Shown: positions 58,983 to 64,000 of the stretch, piece after piece
Layout of the letters: each line of letters opens with the position of its first letter
How positions within the stretch are numbered: the stretch's first letter is position 1
Assembly: GCF_001424645.1 (NCBI RefSeq)
Contig: NZ_LMQR01000001.1
Span: forward strand, 2,864,621-2,928,620
Direction of reading: 5' to 3'
DNA from: Frigoribacterium sp. Leaf415
Lineage (GTDB): Bacteria > Actinomycetota > Actinomycetes > Actinomycetales > Microbacteriaceae
Length of the DNA stretch: 64,000 nucleotides
Position numbers and translations under genes: made by a program
Notes under the pieces: model-generated
The model's input: only the letters and a program-made list of their open reading frames with translations
The model's database searches: none
What the model was told of the DNA's origin: nothing

Positions 58983-59978
58983 TCAGGACGACGGCCGCGG
59001 CGGGGTGAGCTCCGTCAGCACCTGCCGGATCGTGGCGTTGTCGGCCGCGAGGGCCGCGGTGTCGATCTGGGCCAGGAGCTCACCGTCGTCATGGGGCACG
59101 GTGAGCTGGCGCTGCCACTCGGCCTCGTAGAGGGCGTCGCGGTAGCCGGAGGACTCGCGGCAGCGGGCGTCGGCCGTCGCGATCTCGATCTCGTCGTCGG
59201 TCGGCGACGTGCTCGAGTCGAGCGTCTCGAACCGGTCGACCATCTCGAGGGTCGGCATGCCCGACGGGTCGGAGGCCACGTCGCCCACCCGGGCGTCCTG
59301 CATGCACCCGCGCCAGTCGTCCCAGGTCGCGGTCACCGTCGGGTCGTCGCGAGCCCCGTCGAACGCCGCGTTGTTGAGGCGCACGAGTGACTGGGTCCGG
59401 TCGTAGTAGTCGTCCATGGACGGCACGGTCTTGCGGGCGCGCTGGACGCAGGTGTCGAACCGGTCGGATCTGCCGGTGGTCCAGGGCTGCGCCGAGAACT
59501 CCGACCAGGCCGCGGCCCCCGCGTCGATCACCGAGGCGGCGTGGTAGCCCCGGGTCTCGGCCGTCGCCAGGTCGAAGGCCCGCAGGCGGAGCGAACCGTT
59601 CGTCGACAGCTCGCCCGCCCGGTCGCCCGCCGCGACGTCCCGCCAGGGCACCACGTAGTCGTCGTAGCCCGCGCCCACCATGCACTGCTGGGCCACGAGG
59701 AGCAACGCGTAGGCCGACGAGGTCTCGCCGACCGGCACGTACCGGTCGAGCGGCATCGTCCACGCGTCGACGTCCTTCGCCGGTAGGTCGGGCAGGGCGT
59801 ACGCGGCATTGGCGGGGATGCCGTAGGCGACGACGCCGGCGACCACCGCGACCACGGCGACCAGCGTGATGCGCTTCGCCCGCCGCTGTCGGGGCGAGAC
59901 GCTGCCGGACGGAACGCTGCCGGGCGGAACGCTGCCGGACGGAACGCTGCGGGTCGGAGAGCTCTTCTCGTCGGTCAT
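58983..59978 (-). CDS. Exported tetra-cysteine protein coupled to a two-component system
   Basis: I do not recognise a named family. The 331 residues begin with a cytosolic stretch of SVPSGSVPPG repeats (59896-59955 in DNA, 15-bp units), a transmembrane or signal segment (ITLVAVVAVVAGVVAYGI), then an extracytoplasmic domain with four cysteines in CMVGAG, CVQRAR, CMQDAR and CRESSG, likely two disulfides. The ATG overlaps the stop of the response-regulator gene, so it is made with the kinase and regulator and could be their sensory accessory or main target. GAGGGGGG precedes the start. Confidence 0.72.
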   Translation of the reverse strand: MTDEKSSPTRSVPSGSVPPGSVPSGSVSPRQRRAKRITLVAVVAVVAGVVAYGIPANAAYALPDLPAKDVDAWTMPLDRYVPVGETSSAYALLLVAQQCMVGAGYDDYVVPWRDVAAGDRAGELSTNGSLRLRAFDLATAETRGYHAASVIDAGAAAWSEFSAQPWTTGRSDRFDTCVQRARKTVPSMDDYYDRTQSLVRLNNAAFDGARDDPTVTATWDDWRGCMQDARVGDVASDPSGMPTLEMVDRFETLDSSTSPTDDEIEIATADARCRESSGYRDALYEAEWQRQLTVPHDDGELLAQIDTAALAADNATIRQVLTELTPPRPSS

Positions 59979-60712
59979 CGCGATCCCCCCTCGTCGTCGC
60001 GGGCCGGGCCCACGAGGTCGTTCTCGTAGGCGAAGACGACGATCTGGACCCGGTTGCGCATGCCGAGCTTCTGCAGCACCGCCCGGACGTGGCTCTTGAC
60101 CGTCGCCTCGCTCAGCCACGCGCTCTCGGCGATCTCGGCGTTGCTCAGGCCCCGCGCCACGAGCAGGAAGATCTCGCGCTCGCGGGGTGAGAGCACCTCG
60201 AGCGGTTCGCTCCGCCGCTTCGGTGACGGGGTCGGCACGGCGAACGCGTGCACGACGTCGAGCGCGGCGGCCGCGGTCGGCACCGGTTCGCCGGCCGCCG
60301 CCGCGCGGATCGTCGTCAACACCTCGTCGGGCGTCGCGTCCTTCGTCAGGAACGCGTAGGCCCCGGCCTTCAACGCGCTGAACACGGCCTCGTCGCGCTG
60401 GATCGTGGTCAGGGCCACGACGCGCGGGGTCGAGTCGGGGTCGGTGCCGGCCGCCGCGACGATGCGCGTGGTGGCTTCGAGGCCGTTCATCACGGGCATG
60501 CGGAGGTCCATCAGCACGACGTCGGGTCGCTCGCGCTCGACCAGGGCGACGCCGGCGGCCCCGTCGACGGCCGTGCCCACACAGACGAGGTCGGACTGCG
60601 CCTCGATCAGCATCTGCAGCCCCGAAGCGAAGAGCGGCTGGTCGTCGACGACGACCACCCGCACGAGGGCAGGAGGCGCGGTGCGCGTCGTCGCGGTCGT
60701 CACGTCGGTCAT
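59975..60712 (-). CDS. NarL/LuxR-type response regulator
   Basis: A 245-residue regulator with a receiver domain (about 17-138; VVVVDDQPLF, phospho-acceptor Asp69 in VLMDLRMPVMNGLEA, LTKDATPDE with its lysine) and a LuxR helix-turn-helix (about 170-230; LSPREREIFLLVARGLSNAEIAESAWLSEATVKSHVRAVLQKLGMRNR). A motif copy (60672-60680) lies in the disordered N-terminus, read as RTAPPAL. The ATG overlaps the kinase stop by four bases. It pairs with that kinase. Confidence 0.92.
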   Translation of the reverse strand: MTDVTTATTRTAPPALVRVVVVDDQPLFASGLQMLIEAQSDLVCVGTAVDGAAGVALVERERPDVVLMDLRMPVMNGLEATTRIVAAAGTDPDSTPRVVALTTIQRDEAVFSALKAGAYAFLTKDATPDEVLTTIRAAAAGEPVPTAAAALDVVHAFAVPTPSPKRRSEPLEVLSPREREIFLLVARGLSNAEIAESAWLSEATVKSHVRAVLQKLGMRNRVQIVVFAYENDLVGPARDDEGGSR

Positions 60713-61968
60713 GCGGGTTGCTCCGTCCAGGACTGCAGGAGTCCGATCGGTTCGGGAGTGGGCAGGAACGCGGTGACGACGAAGACACCGTCGTCGCCGA
60801 GCTCGGCCGTCAGCCAGCCACCGGCGAGCCGGGCCCGTTCGGTCATGCTGGCGATGCCGGTGCCTCGGCCCGTGCCGCGGCGTGAGGCGACGAGCGGGTC
60901 GTCACCCGACGACGTCACGAGCAGCGCGAGCCCGGGGCCGCGCCAGTCGAGCGCGACGTCGACGGTGCTCGACGAGCCTGAGTGCTTGAGTGCGTTGGTC
61001 AGGCTCTCCTGCACGATGCGGAAGACCGCCAACTCCTGCGAGGGCAACAGCTCGGCGGCGTCACCGAGGTGCCGCAGGGTCACGGTCATGCCGACGTCGC
61101 GCATCGTCGTCGCCAGCCGGTCGAGGTCGGCGAGGGTCTCGCGGGGCGTCGCGTCGTCGGCGTCCTGCTGGATGCGCTCGACCAGGTGTCGCACGTCGAC
61201 CAAGGAGGTGCGGCCGACGTCGGCGATCGTGCGTAGCGCCTGCTCGACGACCTCGGGACGGGTCGCCGACAGGGCGAGGGCGCCCTGCGCCTGCGACACG
61301 ACCACCGCGAGCGAGTGGGCGAGGGCGTCGTGCACGTCCCGCGAGATGCGGGCTCGGTCGTGGGCGAGGCGCAACTCGAAGTCCGTCTCGTGGAAGCGCG
61401 TCTCGGTGCGCTCGAGCACCTGCCCGATGCGGCGCACCCGCAGCACGCTCGACAGGAAGATGCCGACGGCCCAGGCCGCGGCCGCGGCACCGAAGAGCGA
61501 GGCCGCCAGGGTGATCACGTCGGTCTTCGTGCCCTGGCCGCCGCCCACCCACGACGACCAGACGTACGGCCGTGCGAGGGTGGGCACGGCCATCGCGATC
61601 GCGGCGAGCCCTGAGGCCAGGCCGGCGGCGGCCAGCGCGACCAGCCGCACGGCGACCGACCGGGCGAACGCGGCGAAGAACGCCACGAACGCGATGGCCA
61701 GGTACGTGGGCCACGTGGTGTCCGTCGGGGGCTGCACCCAGCCGGCGAGCTGCAGGGCCGGGATCGCCACCGTCAGGCCGATCGAGGTCCACGGCATCCA
61801 GACCGCGAGGCCGACGGCGAGGCCGAAGAGGCCGAACACGACGACGTTCTCGACGAGGTCGCCCCGGCCGGCCTCGGCGATCGTCCACAGCAGCACGAAG
61901 ACCGCGGCGGCGACGGGGGCCGCGAGGCGCGGCACCCAGGTGCGCAGGTCGTCGGGGATGGTGTCCAT
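60709..61968 (-). CDS. NarL-type sensor histidine kinase
   Basis: A 419-residue kinase with about six transmembrane helices (15-180) that serve as the sensor, a short linker, HisKA_3 with His213 in RISRDVHDALAHSLAVV, and a HATPase domain with VQESLTNALKHSG (N box) and GTGRGTGIASMTERARLAGG (G box). It belongs to the DesK/LiaS-like group that senses membrane or envelope state with few external residues. The ATG at 61968 gives the standard start; the frame is open further. It is the first gene of the operon, just after the sodA terminator. Confidence 0.88.
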   Translation of the reverse strand: MDTIPDDLRTWVPRLAAPVAAAVFVLLWTIAEAGRGDLVENVVVFGLFGLAVGLAVWMPWTSIGLTVAIPALQLAGWVQPPTDTTWPTYLAIAFVAFFAAFARSVAVRLVALAAAGLASGLAAIAMAVPTLARPYVWSSWVGGGQGTKTDVITLAASLFGAAAAAWAVGIFLSSVLRVRRIGQVLERTETRFHETDFELRLAHDRARISRDVHDALAHSLAVVVSQAQGALALSATRPEVVEQALRTIADVGRTSLVDVRHLVERIQQDADDATPRETLADLDRLATTMRDVGMTVTLRHLGDAAELLPSQELAVFRIVQESLTNALKHSGSSSTVDVALDWRGPGLALLVTSSGDDPLVASRRGTGRGTGIASMTERARLAGGWLTAELGDDGVFVVTAFLPTPEPIGLLQSWTEQPA

Positions 61969-62081
61969 GTCGACGACCGTAAGGCGTCGTCGTCGGGCCG
62001 CGCGCGCCTCCTGCGGGTTTTCATCCTTCAGGACGAACGCGCCGGCGGTGGGGACGAGCCGTCGGGCCCCCGGCCACGCAG

Positions 62082-62115
62082 CGACGGCGCGCCCCCGGGT
62101 GGGGACGCGCCGTCG
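62082..62115 (-). terminator. sodA terminator hairpin
   Basis: CGACGGCGCG (62082-62091) pairs with CGCGCCGTCG (62106-62115), extended by four G-C pairs after a single mismatch. It lies 20 bases past the sodA stop, in front of the histidine kinase gene, so it should separate the two transcripts. Confidence 0.65.
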
Positions 62116-62135
62116 GCGTGGTGCGGGTGGAGCGA

Positions 62136-62756
62136 CTAGAGCGTGATCAGACCGTCGGTCTTGGTCGTCGCGGCGGCGAGGCGGGCCTCGACGTTGCTCC
62201 AGTTGACGATGTTCCAGAAGGCCTTGACGTAGTCGGCGCGCACGTTCTGGTAGTCGAGGTAGTAGGCGTGCTCCCAGACGTCGAGCATCAGCAGGGGGAC
62301 GAGGCCGAACGGCACGTTGCCCTGCTGGTCGAAGAGCTGGAAGACGCTGAGGCGCTGACCGAGCACGTCGTAGGCGAGCACCGACCACCCGGAGCCCTGC
62401 ACACCGAGCGCGGTGGCGGTGAAGTGGGCCTTGAACTTCTCGAGGTCGCCGAAGTCGCGGCCGATGGCCTCGAGCAGGTCGCCGGTGGGCTCGCTGGTCT
62501 CGGGGGTCAGGTTCGTCCAGAAGATCGAGTGGTTGACGTGGCCGCCGAGGTTGAAGGCGAGGTCCTTCTCGAGCTTGTTGACGTTCGCCAGGTCACCCGT
62601 CGAGCGGGCTTCGGCGAGGGCGGCGTTGGCCGTGTTCGCGCCGGTGACGTACGTGTTGTGGTGCTTCGAGTGGTGCAGCTCCATGATCTTCGCGCTGATG
62701 TGCGGCGCCAGAGCGGAGTAGTCGTAGGGCAGATCGGGCAGGGTGTACTCAGCCAT
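62136..62756 (-). CDS. sodA: Superoxide dismutase (Mn/Fe type)
   Basis: A 206-residue superoxide dismutase. The four metal ligands are seen: His28 (ELHHSKHHNTYV), His76 (GGHVNHSIFW), Asp159 and His163 (LDVWEHAYYLDY). GVQGSGWSVL and DQQGN follow the manganese-type pattern more than the iron type, but the metal is not certain. It is cytosolic and detoxifies superoxide. The ATG follows TCGAAAGGACC. A candidate promoter lies 30-60 bases upstream and a clear terminator follows, so it is a single-gene transcript. Confidence 0.95.
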   Translation of the reverse strand: MAEYTLPDLPYDYSALAPHISAKIMELHHSKHHNTYVTGANTANAALAEARSTGDLANVNKLEKDLAFNLGGHVNHSIFWTNLTPETSEPTGDLLEAIGRDFGDLEKFKAHFTATALGVQGSGWSVLAYDVLGQRLSVFQLFDQQGNVPFGLVPLLMLDVWEHAYYLDYQNVRADYVKAFWNIVNWSNVEARLAAATTKTDGLITL

Positions 62757-62785
62757 GTGGGGTCCTTTCGAATTGACCTGCATCC

Positions 62786-62816
62786 ACCGTACGACCTCCA
62801 CCCATGCCGGGGTCAA
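62786..62816 (-). promoter_or_regulatory. Candidate sodA promoter
   Basis: Read on the minus strand, TTGACC (62816-62811) and TACGGT (62791-62786) are separated by 19 bases, slightly long. Transcription would begin about 20-25 bases before the start codon. The -35 box is good; the spacing lowers confidence. Confidence 0.4.
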
Positions 62817-62931
62817 CGTTCTCCCAGCGCGGACGCAGCCTCGGGGCCATGCGACGTCGGGGGTCGTGCGTAGGCTGACGGGCGCGGGACGAACCGGCGA
62901 ACGACCCCGCCCCACCCCGAGGAGGCGCACC

Positions 62932-63510
62932 ATGGCAGGATTCACCGGCTTCGGCAGGCGGCGCGCGGCCGACCCCCGACTGCCCCCGGGGCAGTACCTC
63001 GAGAGCGGGTTCCCGGTCCTCTCGGCCGGCCCCACGCCGAACATCAAGCGGTGGGAGCTCCAGGTCGCGACCGAGACCGGGCAGCGCTCGCTGAGCTGGG
63101 CCGACTTCCAGGCGCTTCCGCACGAGGCGATCGAGACCGACATCCACTGCGTCACGAGCTGGTCGAAGCTCGGCACGCACTGGCGAGGCGTCTCGCTCGA
63201 CACCCTCTTCGACGGCCTCGAGACCACGCACGAGTTCGCGATGGCGACCAGCCACGGCGGGTACACGACCAACCTGCCGCTCAGCGAGCTGCTGGGAGGC
63301 AAGGCCTGGGTGGTCGACACCTACGAGGGGCAGCCGTTGCACGCCGAGCACGGCGGGCCCGCGCGACTCTTCGTGCCCGGGCTCTACTTCTGGAAGAGCG
63401 CGAAGTGGTTGCAGGGCATCCAGACCATGGCCACCGACCGCCGCGGCTTCTGGGAGAGCATGGGCTACCACCCCCACGGCGACCCGTGGAAGGAAGAACG
63501 GTACGCGTGA
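62932..63510 (+). CDS. Sulfite-oxidase-like molybdopterin oxidoreductase
   Basis: A 192-residue protein of the sulfite oxidase/MsrP fold, reduced to the molybdopterin domain. Cys73 in ETDIHCVTSWSKLGTHWRGV is the molybdenum ligand, and THEFAMATSHGGYTTNLPL and PARLFVPGLYFWKSAKWLQG follow as in the actinobacterial sulfite oxidase-like family. There is no signal peptide, so it is cytosolic; the substrate is unknown. The ATG follows GAGGAGG (62919-62925), part of a motif-like GAGGAGGCGC. The next gene starts over its stop (GTGA) and encodes a flavin reductase that should pass electrons to or from it. Confidence 0.87.
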   Translation: MAGFTGFGRRRAADPRLPPGQYLESGFPVLSAGPTPNIKRWELQVATETGQRSLSWADFQALPHEAIETDIHCVTSWSKLGTHWRGVSLDTLFDGLETTHEFAMATSHGGYTTNLPLSELLGGKAWVVDTYEGQPLHAEHGGPARLFVPGLYFWKSAKWLQGIQTMATDRRGFWESMGYHPHGDPWKEERYA

Positions 63511-64000
63511 GCGAGCCCGTCGCCGGGGCCGGTGGGTCCGACGGGGCCGGTGGCTCCGACCGGGCCGACCCCGCGGGTGACCCGTACGCCTGGCTGCCCG
63601 CCACGATCGTGTCGTCGGTCGCGCAGACGCCCCGAGCCCGCTCGCTGACCCTCGCGGTGCCCGGACTCCGCCCCGCGCGAGCCGGCCAGCACGTCGACCT
63701 GCGCCTGACCGCCGACGACGGCTACACGGCCGTGCGGTCGTACTCGCTGAGCGACGTCCGGGCCTCCGACGGAGCGCGAGGCGCAGGAGGCGCGGGTCCG
63801 GTCCCGCAGATCGAGGTCACCGTCGAGCGCCTCGACGACGGCGAGGTCTCGCCCTACCTGGTCGACGCGGCCGAACCGGGCGACCCGATCGAGGTGCGCG
63901 GCCCGATCGGCGGTTGGTTCGTCTGGCCGCCGACCGAGTTCGAACCCGAGTCGGCCGTGCACGCGGTGCTGCCCGAGCCCGAGGGGGCGACTCCGCCGAC
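63507..64000 (+). CDS. Ferredoxin-NADP reductase-type flavoprotein, cut by window end
   Basis: The first 164 residues of an FAD-binding oxidoreductase. After a Gly/Asp-rich N-terminus comes the FNR-type FAD domain with AGQHVDLRL, the flavin-binding RSYSLS, VERLDDGEVSPYLV and VRGPIGGWFVW. The NAD(P) domain lies beyond the window. The loop after RSYSLS is enlarged by ASDGARGAGGAGPVP, encoded by a motif copy (63786-63794). The GTG overlaps the stop of the molybdopterin gene, a standard pairing of oxidase-like subunit and reductase. Confidence 0.85.
   Translation, partial: MSEPVAGAGGSDGAGGSDRADPAGDPYAWLPATIVSSVAQTPRARSLTLAVPGLRPARAGQHVDLRLTADDGYTAVRSYSLSDVRASDGARGAGGAGPVPQIEVTVERLDDGEVSPYLVDAAEPGDPIEVRGPIGGWFVWPPTEFEPESAVHAVLPEPEGATPP

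Overview
This window is very GC-rich, with almost every third codon position G or C, overlapping start and stop codons (ATGA, GTGA), frequent GTG starts and AGGAGG-type ribosome binding sites. Gene content (a Cgl0159-type aldolase, a DUF4184 membrane protein, a DnaJ-C28/DUF1992 protein, UTRA-GntR regulators, an ascorbate-type PTS, a GH6 lipoprotein) points to an actinobacterium, most likely of the Microbacteriaceae. I cannot name the genus from sequence alone. I saw no rRNA or tRNA gene, prophage, insertion sequence or CRISPR array.

Layout. 1-2725: the end of an unrecognised gene and a CPA1 Na+/H+ antiporter coupled to a small HTH protein. 2818-15094: a complete myo-inositol catabolic cluster (MFS transporter, iolC, Cgl0159-type aldolase, iolA, iolB, iolD, iolE, iolG, iolH, a tautomerase) from one good sigma-70-type promoter, with a convergent GntR/UTRA regulator; a 14-bp element is shared by the transporter promoter and the regulator's own leader. 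15165-19571: a TPR protein, an exported SgcJ/EcaC-like protein, an OmpR/HK two-component pair and a DUF4184 protein. 19798-24788: an MFS transporter, a cytosolic NMT1/THI5-like protein, an ornithine-cyclodeaminase homologue, an Asp/Glu-racemase homologue lacking its first catalytic cysteine, and a GntR/FCD regulator; this is the most likely undescribed pathway in the window. 24840-37203: assorted housekeeping genes (NmrA-like, cysteine hydrolase, SpoIIE-type phosphatase, KDPG aldolase plus KDG kinase, NERD protein, chromate transporter, GNAT, MarR plus FAD monooxygenase). 37423-42810: an ascorbate-type PTS (EIIC, EIIB, EIIA), its GntR regulator and a divergent transketolase. 42952-56922: BMP lipoprotein, ABC-F ATPase, small membrane proteins, NlpC/P60 and M23 cell-wall hydrolases, SulP transporter with divergent MerR, GH6 lipoprotein, LysR. 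56994-64000: EamA exporter, ScbR-like TetR, a NarL-type two-component operon with an exported tetra-cysteine protein, sodA, and a molybdopterin oxidoreductase with its flavin reductase partner (cut by the window end).

The most striking feature is not a gene. The short sequence CAGGAGGCGCGGGTC (either strand; core GGAGGCGCG) recurs roughly seventy times by eye, about once per kilobase. It lies in gaps, as inverted pairs forming hairpins, in tandem arrays, as ribosome binding sites, and inside genes, where it tends to fall in interdomain linkers and termini and is read in several frames. Independently, at least four families of 50-64 bp near-perfect palindromes (A-D below), each with several copies, occupy the gaps between genes. 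Many proteins also carry tandem-repeat linkers. Together this suggests a genome under heavy pressure from small dispersed repeats, or one carrying an uptake- or segregation-type signal sequence.
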